64,000 bases of DNA from Propionibacterium australiense (GTDB lineage: Bacteria; Actinomycetota; Actinomycetes; Propionibacteriales; Propionibacteriaceae): the NCBI RefSeq assembly GCF_003666605.1, contig NZ_RCIV01000002.1, positions 1-64,000 on the forward strand. Direction: 5' to 3'. The notes beneath the pieces were generated by a model that was given only the letters and a program-made list of their open reading frames with translations, was not told where the DNA came from and searched no databases. Within the stretch, counting starts at the first letter, position 1; each line of letters opens with the position of its first letter. Both the position numbers and the translations under genes were made by a program. Shown here in pieces: positions 1 through 7,878 of the stretch.

Positions 1-69
1 CTTGGACTTCTGGACGACCCCTGGAACGACTTGTTCGGTGAACTCTGCACTGTATTTCGATGCCGACAT
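1..69 (-). CDS. IS3-type OrfA, N-terminal fragment cut by the window edge
   Basis: Reading the minus strand from an ATG at 69 gives 23 residues beginning MSASKYSAEFTEQVV, which is the usual opening of IS3-family OrfA proteins (the KYSAEF segment just before the helix-turn-helix). The rest lies outside the window. It cannot belong to the neighbouring IS3 module, which has its own complete OrfA at 1055-1369, so a second insertion sequence abuts the first. Assignment rests on a short stretch and is therefore moderate. Confidence 0.6.
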   Translation of the reverse strand, partial: MSASKYSAEFTEQVVPGVVQKSK

Positions 70-89
70 GATCTAATTCTACCTCACGA

Positions 90-1055
90 TCATTTCACCC
101 ACTGTCCGAAAAACACCAAGCACTCCAGTGGGGTGTAGGCCTGTTCGTGTTCGATGGGGCTGTGCATGTCTATGGCGGAGTGGGGGCGGGTCGTGTTGTA
201 CCAGTGCACCCATTCGGCGGTGGCGAGTTCGACGTCGTCGATGCCCTGCCAGGGGCCGTGGGCGTCGAGGTAGTGGCGGTTGCGGATGAATTCGGCTTTG
301 TAGAGGGAGTTGAGGGCCTCGGTGAGAGCGTTGTCGTAGGAGTCTCCCACTGATCCGACGGAGGCGACGGCGTCGGCCTCGGACAGGGCCTGCCCGTAGC
401 GGATGGCCCGGTACTGGACCCCGCGGTCGGAGTGGTGGATCAGGCCGGTCAGATCGGCTCCTTCTCGTTGGCGCTGCCAGATCCCCATGCGCAGGGCGTC
501 CAGGGCCAGGTCGGTGTACAGGCTGGTGGAGGTCTGCCAGCCGATGATCCTGCGGGAGTACACGTCGGTGACGAACGCGACGTGCACCCAGCCCGAGAAG
601 GTACGCACGTAGGTGATGTCCGCGACCCACAGCTGGTTCGGTCTGAACGCGCTGAAGTGTCTGTTGACGAGGTCCGCCGGACACTGTTCCTTGGGAGCGC
701 TGCGTGTGGTGCGCGGTGATGTGGCGCGACCGATGCCGTGCAGGCCCATCGCCCGCATCAACCTCTCCACGGTGCAGCGGGCCACGTGTCCGGCCCCGTG
801 CCGCTCAGATTCCTCGGGCCGGTTCAGTACCGCGTGCATCTTACGAGCCCCCAGCGCCCAGCAGTTGTCCTCGTGGAGCCTGCTGATCTCAGTCTTCAAA
901 GCGTCATCGCGCACAGCCCGCTCTGATGGGGGCCTGGTCTTGCGGTCCCGGTAGGCGGAAGGAGCGACCTTGATTCCTGACTGGGTCAGGACCTGGCAGA
1001 TCGGCTCGACTCCATGGTCCGCCTTGTCGTCATCGATGAACGAGTCGATGACCTC
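90..1055 (-). CDS. IS3-family transposase OrfB (DDE integrase core)
   Basis: The frame stays open from 1055 down to 90 (about 321 codons). It starts with a HTH_21-like part (VIDSFIDDDKADHGVEPICQ), then RDDALKTEISRLHEDNCWAL, then the rve integrase core: WVADITYV holds the first Asp, HHSDRGVQY the second Asp, and YDNALTEALN the catalytic Glu. No convincing own start lies at the 5' end, and the frame overlaps the end of OrfA by one base in -1 phase, so expression as an OrfAB fusion by programmed frameshifting is expected for the family. An internal ATG at 914 would lose the first part. All DDE residues are present, so it may be active. Confidence 0.85.
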   Translation of the reverse strand, partial: EVIDSFIDDDKADHGVEPICQVLTQSGIKVAPSAYRDRKTRPPSERAVRDDALKTEISRLHEDNCWALGARKMHAVLNRPEESERHGAGHVARCTVERLMRAMGLHGIGRATSPRTTRSAPKEQCPADLVNRHFSAFRPNQLWVADITYVRTFSGWVHVAFVTDVYSRRIIGWQTSTSLYTDLALDALRMGIWQRQREGADLTGLIHHSDRGVQYRAIRYGQALSEADAVASVGSVGDSYDNALTEALNSLYKAEFIRNRHYLDAHGPWQGIDDVELATAEWVHWYNTTRPHSAIDMHSPIEHEQAYTPLECLVFFGQWVK

Positions 1056-1369
1056 TAGCGGCGGTCGAGTTCCGCCAGGGCGAAATACGCACTCGCCTTG
1101 CGCAGGATCTCATTAGCCCTGCGTAGCTCACGGTTCTCGGCCTCCAATTCCCGGATCCGTTGGGCGTCCTGGCTGGTGGTTCCCGGCCGGGTGCCGCCGT
1201 CGATCTCGGCCTTCTTGACCCAGGTACGCAGCGCCTCGGGATGGACACCCAACTCGCCTGCGATCCTTCCGATCGCGCCCCTGGCCCGCTCCGGTTCCCG
1301 ACGAGCCTCCACAGCCATCCGGGTGGCCCTCTCCCGCAACTCCTCGGGATACTTCCTTCGTACACTCAT
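1055..1369 (-). CDS. IS3-family transposase OrfA
   Basis: A 104-residue protein starting MSVRRKYPEELRERATRMAV. An AAGGA motif lies 8 bases before the ATG at 1369; an alternative ATG at 1390 adds seven residues. It contains the helix-turn-helix (AIGRIAGELGVHPEALRTWV) that binds the IS ends, followed by a leucine-rich coiled coil (RIRELEAENRELRRANEILR) typical of OrfA oligomerisation. The stop codon TAG at 1055-1057 overlaps the OrfB frame, fitting a -1 frameshift. No canonical A6G slippery run is visible at the junction. Confidence 0.85.
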   Translation of the reverse strand: MSVRRKYPEELRERATRMAVEARREPERARGAIGRIAGELGVHPEALRTWVKKAEIDGGTRPGTTSQDAQRIRELEAENRELRRANEILRKASAYFALAELDRR

Positions 1370-1399
1370 GACAGTGATCCTTCCGTGCATTCACTGCCT

Positions 1400-1439
1400 C
1401 CACCAAACCCGGAACGATCCCCCCTGCCACCAAACCCGG
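1400..1439. repeat. 13-bp direct repeat at the IS right end
   Basis: CCACCAAACCCGG occurs at 1400-1412 and again at 1427-1439, exactly 27 bases apart, between the OrfA start and the probable right terminus. Short repeats next to IS ends often serve transposase binding; that role is inferred. Confidence 0.7.
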
Positions 1440-1442
1440 GGC

Positions 1443-1468
1443 TTGACAGTCCAACTCAGGCCTAAGCT
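1443..1468 (+). promoter_or_regulatory. Possible IS-derived promoter for dus
   Basis: A perfect -35 hexamer TTGACA (1443-1448) sits at the IS right end facing dus, and TAAGCT (1463-1468) could be the -10. The spacer is only 14 bases, short of the usual 16-18, so the pair is uncertain. TAAGCT ends 6 bases before the GTG start at 1475, and no Shine-Dalgarno sequence is present, which would give a leaderless dus transcript. Confidence 0.4.
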
Positions 1469-1474
1469 TGACCG

Positions 1475-2644
1475 GTGCCACGCATCAAGCCCCTCGTCCT
1501 CACCTCGCCCTCGGGCGGTCGCGTCGAGATCGCGACCCCCGTCATCCTGGCCCCGATGGCCGGGGTCACCAACGCCGCCTTCCGCACGCTCTGCCAGGAA
1601 CAGGGGGCAGGGCTGTGCATCTGCGAGATGGTCACCAGCCGCGGTCTGGTTTGTTCGGACCGCCGTGCCGGGGCCATGCTCACCTTCTTCGACGAGGAAC
1701 CGATCCGCAGCGTCCAGACCTATGGCACGAACCCGCCCGTCGTGGCCCGGGCCGTGGAGCTGCTGTGCACGCGTCACGGAGCCGACCACGTCGACCTGAA
1801 CTTCGGCTGCCCGGTGCCGAAGGTCACGCGCAAGGGCGGTGGGGGAGTCCTGCCCTGGAAGACCGGGCTGGTCCGTGAGATCGTCACCGCCGCCGTTCGG
1901 GCCGGCGACCGTCACGGTGTGCCGGTGACCGTCAAGACCCGGATCGGCATCGACGAGAGCCACACCACGTGGCGTGACGTCGCCCGGATCGCCCAGGATG
2001 CGGGTGCTGCGGCGATCTGCCTGCACGCCCGCACCGTCGAGGAGGCCTACTCGGGCCACGCCCACTGGGACGTCATCGCCGAGCTGGTGCGCGAGGTCGA
2101 CATCCCGGTGCTTGGCAACGGCGACATCTGGGAGGCAGACGATGCGCTGGCCATGATGGAGCGCACCGGCTGCGCAGCCGTCGAGGTCGGCCGCGGCTGC
2201 CTCGGACGCCCGTGGCTGTTCGCGGATCTGGCCGCAGCGATGTCCGGTGGTGAGCGCCTGACCCTGCCCACCCTCGGCGAGATATGCCGGACCGTGCGCC
2301 GGCACGGCGAGCTGCTGGCCCGCCAGATGGGCGAGCGGCACGGCCTGACGGACCTGCGCAAGCACATGGCCTGGTATTTCAAGGGTTTCCCGGTGGGCGG
2401 TGAGTTGCGCCAGGCACTCGGCATGATCGATTCGTTCGAGCGCCTCGACGAACTGCTCGCCGTCCTCGTCGACAAGGCCGGAGCCGACTGCCCCTATCCC
2501 TCCGGTGTCCTGGGCCGGCCGCGCGGACGCCAGGGCGCGGTGCGCCGCAAGGTCGTCATGCCGACCGGCTGGCTGGACGACCGTGACGGACGCGACCTCG
2601 ATCTGTCCGACGCCGAACTGGGATACTCCGGCAGACTGAGCTGA
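1475..2644 (+). CDS. dus: tRNA-dihydrouridine synthase (DusB type)
   Basis: A 389-residue FMN enzyme that reduces uridine to dihydrouridine in tRNA D-loops. The N-terminal TIM barrel opens with the family signature PVILAPMAGVTNAAFR (residues 22-37) and carries the active-site Cys112 in NFGCPVPKVTRKGGG. YSGHAHWDVI and VLGNGDIW follow, and a C-terminal helical domain holds LRKHMAWYFKG. The start is a GTG with no Shine-Dalgarno sequence and an upstream TAAGCT, suggesting leaderless initiation. It is intact although an IS element ends only about 25 bases upstream, so its original promoter may have been replaced. dgt follows after 43 bases. Confidence 0.93.
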   Translation: MPRIKPLVLTSPSGGRVEIATPVILAPMAGVTNAAFRTLCQEQGAGLCICEMVTSRGLVCSDRRAGAMLTFFDEEPIRSVQTYGTNPPVVARAVELLCTRHGADHVDLNFGCPVPKVTRKGGGGVLPWKTGLVREIVTAAVRAGDRHGVPVTVKTRIGIDESHTTWRDVARIAQDAGAAAICLHARTVEEAYSGHAHWDVIAELVREVDIPVLGNGDIWEADDALAMMERTGCAAVEVGRGCLGRPWLFADLAAAMSGGERLTLPTLGEICRTVRRHGELLARQMGERHGLTDLRKHMAWYFKGFPVGGELRQALGMIDSFERLDELLAVLVDKAGADCPYPSGVLGRPRGRQGAVRRKVVMPTGWLDDRDGRDLDLSDAELGYSGRLS

Positions 2645-2687
2645 CCGCCCTGCTCCTGTGTCGGTACCCACCGCCATACTGGTGACC

Positions 2688-3857
2688 ATGACGAGCAGCA
2701 GTGACAGCGGTCAGCAGGACCCGGACGGCCATGGGCTGGTGGTCACGGCACGGTCCAGGGCGTGGGCTCGCACCATGAGCGGTCATGAGCACGAGGTCGG
2801 TGGCGACGGCATCGTGCGTCCGCACCGGGACTCGCACCTGCTCATCGGCCGCGGGGAACCCGTCGGGCGCCTGGCCCGTGAGGAACTCGAGGCCCGCACC
2901 CTCCGCGAGGGAGCCGCACGATCCCATGGCGCCGGCAACCGGCTGCGCGCGGAAGAACCCGACACCGAACGCACCTGCTTCGAACGGGACCACGACCGGA
3001 TCGTCCACTCCACCAGCTTCCGGCGCCTGGCCGGCAAGACACAGGTCGTCGTCTACCCGACCGACCACCAGCGAACCCGCCTGACGCATGCCATCGAGGT
3101 CTACCAGGTGGCCACCTCCATCGCCCGTGGCATCGGCGCCAACGTGGCACTGACCGAGGCCATCGCACTCGGTCACGACTGCGGTCACGGCCCGGGCGGC
3201 CACGCCTCCGAGGAAGCCTTCGACGCGTTCCTGCCCGAGGGCTTCGACCACGGCCCCTGGGGCGCCGAGGTGGCCTTGGCCGGCCTGAACCTGTGCGCCG
3301 AGACACGTGACGGCATCGCCAACCACTCGTGGTCGAGGCCGGCCCCGTTCACCGTCGAGGGCGAGCTCGTCAGCTGGGCCGATCGCATCGCGTACTGCGC
3401 TCACGACCTCGAGGACGCCATCCGGGCCGGCATCGTCGATCCCTGCGATGTGCCGGGCGGGGTCGTCGACATCATCGGTCTGTCACTGCGCGAGCAGCTG
3501 GCGGCGCTCATCAGGGCCGTCATCGCCACCACCACACGCACCGGCGCCGTCGGCATGGATGCCCGCACGGCAGGGGCGCTGGCCGCCTTGCGCAGGTTCA
3601 ACTATGAGCGGATCTACACCCGGCCCGAGTCACTGGCACAGTCGCACGCGATGATCGAGGTGCTGCAGCAGCTCGTCTCGTACTATCTCAGCCACCCGGC
3701 AGACCTGCCGGCCGAGTACTGCGACCATGACAATCTGACCCGCAGCGCCGTCACCTATGTTGCGGGCATGACCGACCGCTTCGCCTTCGACTGCGCCGAA
3801 CGCCTGCTCGGCTGGGACCCGGCGCGGTTGCCACGCGGCGTGGGGCACGGGGCCTGA
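2688..3857 (+). CDS. dgt: Deoxyguanosinetriphosphate triphosphohydrolase-like HD protein
   Basis: A 389-residue member of the dNTPase branch of the HD superfamily, expected to release tripolyphosphate from dNTPs. The Dgt signature TSFRRLAGKTQVV is followed by RLTHAIEVYQVA (His134), GHDCGHGPGGH (His163-Asp164) and SWADRIAYCAHDLED, which supply the metal ligands. The first 85 or so residues are low-complexity. The ATG at 2688 is preferred because CATACT ends 7 bases upstream with no Shine-Dalgarno site (leaderless pattern); a GTG at 2658 or an ATG at 2775 are alternatives. In many actinobacteria dgt lies just before dnaG; here the rib operon is between them. Confidence 0.88.
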   Translation: MTSSSDSGQQDPDGHGLVVTARSRAWARTMSGHEHEVGGDGIVRPHRDSHLLIGRGEPVGRLAREELEARTLREGAARSHGAGNRLRAEEPDTERTCFERDHDRIVHSTSFRRLAGKTQVVVYPTDHQRTRLTHAIEVYQVATSIARGIGANVALTEAIALGHDCGHGPGGHASEEAFDAFLPEGFDHGPWGAEVALAGLNLCAETRDGIANHSWSRPAPFTVEGELVSWADRIAYCAHDLEDAIRAGIVDPCDVPGGVVDIIGLSLREQLAALIRAVIATTTRTGAVGMDARTAGALAALRRFNYERIYTRPESLAQSHAMIEVLQQLVSYYLSHPADLPAEYCDHDNLTRSAVTYVAGMTDRFAFDCAERLLGWDPARLPRGVGHGA

Positions 3858-4542
3858 GGGGCCAGAACCCGGGCGGCGCAGATGCGCCCCCGCTCGGTCG
3901 GCCGCTCAGGCGTGCAGTGCCTTGCAGAACACCGATGAAGGCGCCCGGCAGCGTCACCAGACCCGCCGTTCGTGTCTTGTCGAGCGTCGGGACGAGGGAC
4001 TCGCCCGCAATAGGGCGCACGATGATCCCGATCGCACCCGACCGTGTGAAGCCGAGCGACAGGGCGGCCTCGAAGACGTCCTGTCCCCCGCGCAGGGCCG
4101 CGAAGAGCCGCCGTCCGCTCAGCGTATGGGCGCTCATCGCATTGCCGATGATGATCGAGCCGATCGGCACGAGCGAGGCCCCGTTGAGCGGTGCGGCGCC
4201 GGTCGCGAAGATGATCGCCAAGACCGGAAGCACACCTGCGGCGATCGTCAGCGCTGACCAGGCCCAGACCCGCCGGGTGCCGATCCGGCCCGTCGTCGTC
4301 CATACGGCGACCGCGAACATTGCGGTGACGAACAGTGCGGCGGCCCACAGCCTCGTGACGGCCGCCACGACGATGAACGAAACGGCGAACAGTTGGATGA
4401 TGGCACGCGCGGCGGCCCAGGGCACGGATTTCAGGAGACTGAAGCGGCCGCCCCACGCGGCGAGCATTGTCAGTGCGACAAGCAGCACAAGCGCGACGGC
4501 CAGTCGCGGGCTGGGGTCAATGGACACACCAGTATTCTCCAC
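3751..4542 (-). pseudogene. FetB-like (UPF0014) permease with a lost or replaced C-terminus
   Basis: From a GTG at 4542 the protein matches FetB/YbbM iron-exporter permeases: hydrophobic segments LAVALVLLVALTML, IIQLFAVSFIVVAA and LWAAALFVTAMFAVAV, then the conserved core VPIGSIIIGNAMSAHTLS and LDKTRTAGLVTLPGAFIGVL. Similarity stops near base 3919 after GVLQG. The usual following segment (GGASPLQA... plus the last membrane helix) is absent, replaced by arginine/proline-rich residues that run antisense into the 3' end of dgt. Neither of the other two frames restores the expected sequence, so this looks like a 3' truncation rather than a simple frameshift. No partner FetA ATPase is present in the window. 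It may be a pseudogene. Confidence 0.6.
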
Positions 4543-4715
4543 CAGGACGAGATCCTGGCGGGGCTGTCTGGCACTGCGGACCGCCGCCGAGCTGGTCCAC
4601 AGCTGGGACCTTGCCGCGGCCTCGATCAGCCAGGAGGCGATCAACTCCTGGTACTCACTTCGGCCTCTGCCGCCGAGAAGGCTCCGCGGCGGTCGCGGAC
4701 GTGGCATACTGACTC

Positions 4716-4840
4716 TGTCATGTCCCGGGGACGGTGGAAACCCGTACCGGCGGTGACAGTCCGCGACCCGGCCCCCCGGCCGGTTGATCTGGTGGAACCC
4801 CAGAACCGACAGTCAGAGTCTGGATGGAAGGTACATGACA
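4716..4840 (+). promoter_or_regulatory. FMN riboswitch (RFN element)
   Basis: The conserved FMN aptamer core is clear: GGTGGAAACCCGTACCGGCG at 4733, then GGTGACAGTCCGCGACCCG, GGTTGATCTGGTGGAACC, CCAGAACCGACAGT and GTCTGGATGGAAGG. The closing P1 helix is a perfect 8-bp match, TGTCATGT (4716-4723) with ACATGACA (4833-4840). It precedes ribD by about 115 bases, and no strong T-rich terminator lies between, so control of translation initiation or Rho-dependent termination seems more likely than intrinsic termination. Confidence 0.95.
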
Positions 4841-4955
4841 TGAGTGGTGATCACTCGGCAGGCCGCACAGGCGCCTGACGGGGGACGGGCCGCGCACCAG
4901 CCGGTCGTCCGAGAGCGCTCGCTCATGGCCCCGGGCAAGGATGCCGGAGGGGCAG

Positions 4956-6038
4956 ATGAGTTCACAGTCGGACTGGGGCGGCGTGCAGGCGGAACAGCCC
5001 CACACGCCGCTCGAGGCGCAGGCCATGGCAGTGGCCCTCGACGTCGCCAGGCAGGGCGTCCGGGGCGCCAATCCGCTCGTCGGGGCCACCATCGTCGACC
5101 AGAACCGGATCATCGCCGTCGGCCACCACAGGGGAGCGGGCACCCCGCACGCCGAGACCGACGCGCTGCGCGCAGCCCAGGAGAGCGGGCAGGACGTGCG
5201 CGGTGCCACCATGGTCGTCACCCTCGAACCCTGCGACCACACCGGACGCACCGGCCCCTGCTCCCAGGCCCTCATCGACGCCGGGATCTCACGTGTCGTC
5301 TACGCCACGGCCGACCCGCACACCATCGCCTCGGGTGGTGCCGCCAGGCTCCGGGCCGCCGGAGTGGAGACCGTCGAGGGACTCATGGCCGAGCCCGCAC
5401 GTGAACTCAACGAGCGGTGGCTGCTCGCCGCGAGGCAGGGCCGGCCGTACGTGACGGCCAAGATCGCCCAGAGCCTCGACGGGTGTGCGGCGGCGGCGGA
5501 CGGCACGAGCCAGTGGATCACCAGCGACCAGGCGCGCCAGTGCGGCCATGACCTGCGCGCACGGGCGGACGCCATCCTCGTCGGCACCGGAACGGTGCTC
5601 GCCGACGACCCCAGGCTCACCGCCCGCGACCGGAACGGGGACCCGCTCGGCCAGCAGCCCCTGCACGTCGTCATGGGCATGCGCCCGGTACCCGACGGTG
5701 CTGCGCTGCGCGACGGCCGCTGGACCCGGATCGCCAGCCACGACCCCGCCCAGGTGCTCGCCGAACTGGCCGCCGAGGGCATCGGCCATGTCCTCGTCGA
5801 GGGCGGTCCGGCGGTCACCGCCGCCTTCATCGCCGCCGACCTGGTGGACACCCTCGTCGTCCACCAGGCCCCCCTCATGCTGGGCCCCGGCCTCGGATCC
5901 ACTCGCACGCTGAGCGTCGGCACACTGAGCGAGGCCATCAGGTGGCAGCTGGACGGGCCCGTCCGCACCCTCGGCGACAGTCTCGAAATCACTCTCCGGC
6001 CGTCCACGCACCGGCCGGAACGAGTACCGACCCATTGA
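4956..6038 (+). CDS. ribD: Bifunctional riboflavin biosynthesis deaminase/reductase
   Basis: A 360-residue two-domain enzyme for steps 2 and 3 of riboflavin synthesis. The N-terminal cytidine-deaminase-like domain holds the zinc motif PHAETDAL (His66, Glu68) and EPCDHTGRTGPC (Cys93, Cys102). The C-terminal reductase domain begins RPYVTAKIAQSLDGCAA and contains SQWITS, RADAILVGTGTV and VLVEGGPAV. The ATG at 4956 is preferred because GGAGGGG lies at 4946-4952; an in-frame ATG at 4941 overlaps that site. It is the first gene after the FMN riboswitch and is followed 8 bases later by ribE. Confidence 0.95.
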   Translation: MSSQSDWGGVQAEQPHTPLEAQAMAVALDVARQGVRGANPLVGATIVDQNRIIAVGHHRGAGTPHAETDALRAAQESGQDVRGATMVVTLEPCDHTGRTGPCSQALIDAGISRVVYATADPHTIASGGAARLRAAGVETVEGLMAEPARELNERWLLAARQGRPYVTAKIAQSLDGCAAAADGTSQWITSDQARQCGHDLRARADAILVGTGTVLADDPRLTARDRNGDPLGQQPLHVVMGMRPVPDGAALRDGRWTRIASHDPAQVLAELAAEGIGHVLVEGGPAVTAAFIAADLVDTLVVHQAPLMLGPGLGSTRTLSVGTLSEAIRWQLDGPVRTLGDSLEITLRPSTHRPERVPTH

Positions 6039-6046
6039 GGAGAAGA

Positions 6047-6682
6047 ATGTTCACCGGAATCGTGAATGGACTGGGAACCGTCGTCGAACTCGCTCCCGGA
6101 ACCGCCCCGGGCATCACGCGTCTGGTCGTCGATGCGCACGGCGTCGCCGACGATCTCGCCATCGGGGGATCACTGGCCGTCAACGGAGTCTGCCTGACCT
6201 CGATCGACGATCCCGCTCACCCCGGCATGTTCGTCGCCGAACTCATGGGCGAGACCATGGACCGCACCAGCCTCGGCCAGATCGCGACCGGGGACGTCGT
6301 CAACCTCGAACGTTGCGTGCCCGCCGACGGGCGTCTCGACGGCCACATCGTGCAGGGCCACGTGGACGCCGCCGGCCGGGTGCTGTCCATCACCCCGCAG
6401 GGCAGGTGGACGACGCTGCGCGTCAGCGTTCCGACCCGCCTGGCCCCGCAGATCGCGGAGAAGGGCGCCATCGCGGTCGATGGTGTCTCGCTCACCGTCA
6501 CCGCCGTCAGCGAACCCGGCGCCGCGCAGAGCTGGTTCGAGACCGGCCTGATCCCCACCACGCTCACCGAGACCCGTCTCGGTCGTCTGACCGAGGGAGA
6601 CCTGGTGAACATCGAGACCGACGTCTTCGCCAAGTACGTGAACCGGCTCATGGTCTTCGCTCCCACCGGGGACCACGAGTGA
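6047..6682 (+). CDS. ribE: Riboflavin synthase alpha chain
   Basis: A 211-residue protein built of two lumazine-binding repeats. MFTGIVNGLGTV is the characteristic start, GVCLT (first repeat) and DGVSLT (second repeat) are the paired substrate-binding motifs, and GHIVQGHVD is conserved. It dismutates two 6,7-dimethyl-8-ribityllumazine molecules into riboflavin. GAGGAGAA precedes the ATG. Its TGA overlaps the GTG start of ribA (GTGA), indicating translational coupling. Confidence 0.95.
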   Translation: MFTGIVNGLGTVVELAPGTAPGITRLVVDAHGVADDLAIGGSLAVNGVCLTSIDDPAHPGMFVAELMGETMDRTSLGQIATGDVVNLERCVPADGRLDGHIVQGHVDAAGRVLSITPQGRWTTLRVSVPTRLAPQIAEKGAIAVDGVSLTVTAVSEPGAAQSWFETGLIPTTLTETRLGRLTEGDLVNIETDVFAKYVNRLMVFAPTGDHE

Positions 6683-7320
6683 GCACCCCGCCTGTCCGGC
6701 ACGTCACGAACGGTGCTGTCGCGACCGGGACAGCACCGTTCGTGGAGCGAACCGAACCCGTCGCCCTGCCGACCGAGTGGGGTTCCTTCACCGCTCAGTG
6801 CTGGCGGATCGACGGTGTGGAACACATGAGCCTGGTCGTGCCGGTGCCCGAGTCTGGTATTCCGCTGGTGCGTGTGCACTCGGAGTGCCTCACCGGTGAC
6901 GTGCTCGGCTCGCACCGCTGTGACTGCGGTGAGCAGCTTCACCTCGCCATGCGCATGGTCGCCGAGTCCGGGGGAGCCATCGTCTACCTGCGCGACCAGG
7001 AGGGGCGGGGCATCGGACTGTTCAACAAGCTCCGTGCCTACCGGCTGCAGGAGCAGGGCCTTGACACGGTGGCCGCCAACGAGATGCTCGGGCTGCCTGC
7101 GGAGGCGCGCAGCTACGAGTCGGCGGCCACGATCCTGCGAGGGTTGGGCATGACCCGTGTTCGTCTGCTCACCAACAACCCGCTCAAGGCAGCCGGACTG
7201 CGTGCCGCCGGCATCGAGGTGTCCGCTCTGGAACCCGACCAGGTGCGTGCCCGGCCCGAGAACATCTGCTATCTGCGGACCAAGCGTGACCGCATGAATC
7301 ACCTGCTGGACCTGGACTGA
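6679..7320 (+). CDS. ribA: GTP cyclohydrolase II (monofunctional)
   Basis: A 213-residue enzyme for the first committed step of riboflavin synthesis. The zinc ligands are Cys70, Cys81 and Cys83 in CLTGDVLGSHRCDC; DQEGRGIGL and LLTNNPLKAAGL complete the active site. Actinobacterial riboflavin operons often carry a RibBA fusion in which a DHBP synthase domain of about 200 residues precedes this one. Here that domain is absent and the gene starts by GTG overlap directly after ribE. The DHBP synthase must therefore be encoded elsewhere. ribH follows after 13 bases. Confidence 0.95.
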   Translation: MSTPPVRHVTNGAVATGTAPFVERTEPVALPTEWGSFTAQCWRIDGVEHMSLVVPVPESGIPLVRVHSECLTGDVLGSHRCDCGEQLHLAMRMVAESGGAIVYLRDQEGRGIGLFNKLRAYRLQEQGLDTVAANEMLGLPAEARSYESAATILRGLGMTRVRLLTNNPLKAAGLRAAGIEVSALEPDQVRARPENICYLRTKRDRMNHLLDLD

Positions 7321-7333
7321 AGGAGAAAAGACC

Positions 7334-7840
7334 ATGGCCGAGACCGGCGATGCCCCCGCCAACGCCATCGAACCAACCACCCTCACCGCTCAGGCGGGAC
7401 GCCGCGGCGACGGCAGCCCGGTGAGCGTCGCCATCGTCGCGGCCAGCTGGTACGCCGAGATCATGGACGGCCTCATCGCCGGCGCGACCCGCGCCTGCGC
7501 CGATGCCGCCATCACGCCCGACGTCATCCGGGTGCCCGGAAGCTTCGAGCTGCCGCTGGGCGCTCAGGCCGCCCTGCGTGACCACGACGCCGTCATCGCC
7601 CTGGGCGTTGTCGTGCGCGGCGGCACCCCGCACTTCGACTACGTCTGCGACGCCGCCACCGCCGGGCTCACCAGGGTCAGCCTGGACAGCGGCAAACCAG
7701 TCGGTTTCAGCCTGCTGACCTGCGAGAACGCCGATCAGGCGTGGGACCGGGCAGGACTGCCCGGGTCGGCGAAGGACCACGGTTACGAGGCGACTGCCGC
7801 GGCACTGCGCATGGTCGCCGTCACCGAGGGCCGCGGCTGA
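7334..7840 (+). CDS. ribH: 6,7-dimethyl-8-ribityllumazine synthase
   Basis: A 168-residue lumazine synthase. Conserved elements are AIVAASWYAEIMDGLI, the substrate loop RVPGSFELPLGAQ, ALGVVVRGGTPHFDYV (with the catalytic His of the PHFDYV motif) and PVGFSLLTCENADQA. It condenses DHBP with the ribitylamino-pyrimidine. The first 30 residues are an extra, poorly conserved extension. AAGGAGAAAAG lies before the ATG. It is the last gene of the rib operon. Confidence 0.95.
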   Translation: MAETGDAPANAIEPTTLTAQAGRRGDGSPVSVAIVAASWYAEIMDGLIAGATRACADAAITPDVIRVPGSFELPLGAQAALRDHDAVIALGVVVRGGTPHFDYVCDAATAGLTRVSLDSGKPVGFSLLTCENADQAWDRAGLPGSAKDHGYEATAAALRMVAVTEGRG

Positions 7841-7878
7841 GCCGGTCGGCCGCCGAGCCGGGTGCATAGAATTCGGAC

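Larger units (their letters stand above)
90..1450 (-). mobile_element. IS3-family insertion sequence (approximate limits)
   Basis: The module has the IS3 layout: OrfA (helix-turn-helix) followed by OrfB (DDE integrase) in the -1 frame on the minus strand. The termini are not certain. The hexamer ACTGTC occurs at 101-106 and, inverted, at 1445-1450, and could mark the inner or outer ends, but OrfB runs on to base 90 and no target duplication is obvious. The right end carries a 13-base direct repeat and a TTGACA box pointing outward toward dus. Confidence 0.75.

Noticed and set aside
101-1450. Exact terminal inverted repeats for the IS (ACTGTC at both ends)
   Set aside because: Only six bases match, OrfB extends past the left copy and no target duplication is seen, so the limits are left approximate.
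1391-2689. A long minus-strand frame opposite dus
   Set aside because: The dus reading has all family motifs; the opposite frame has none.
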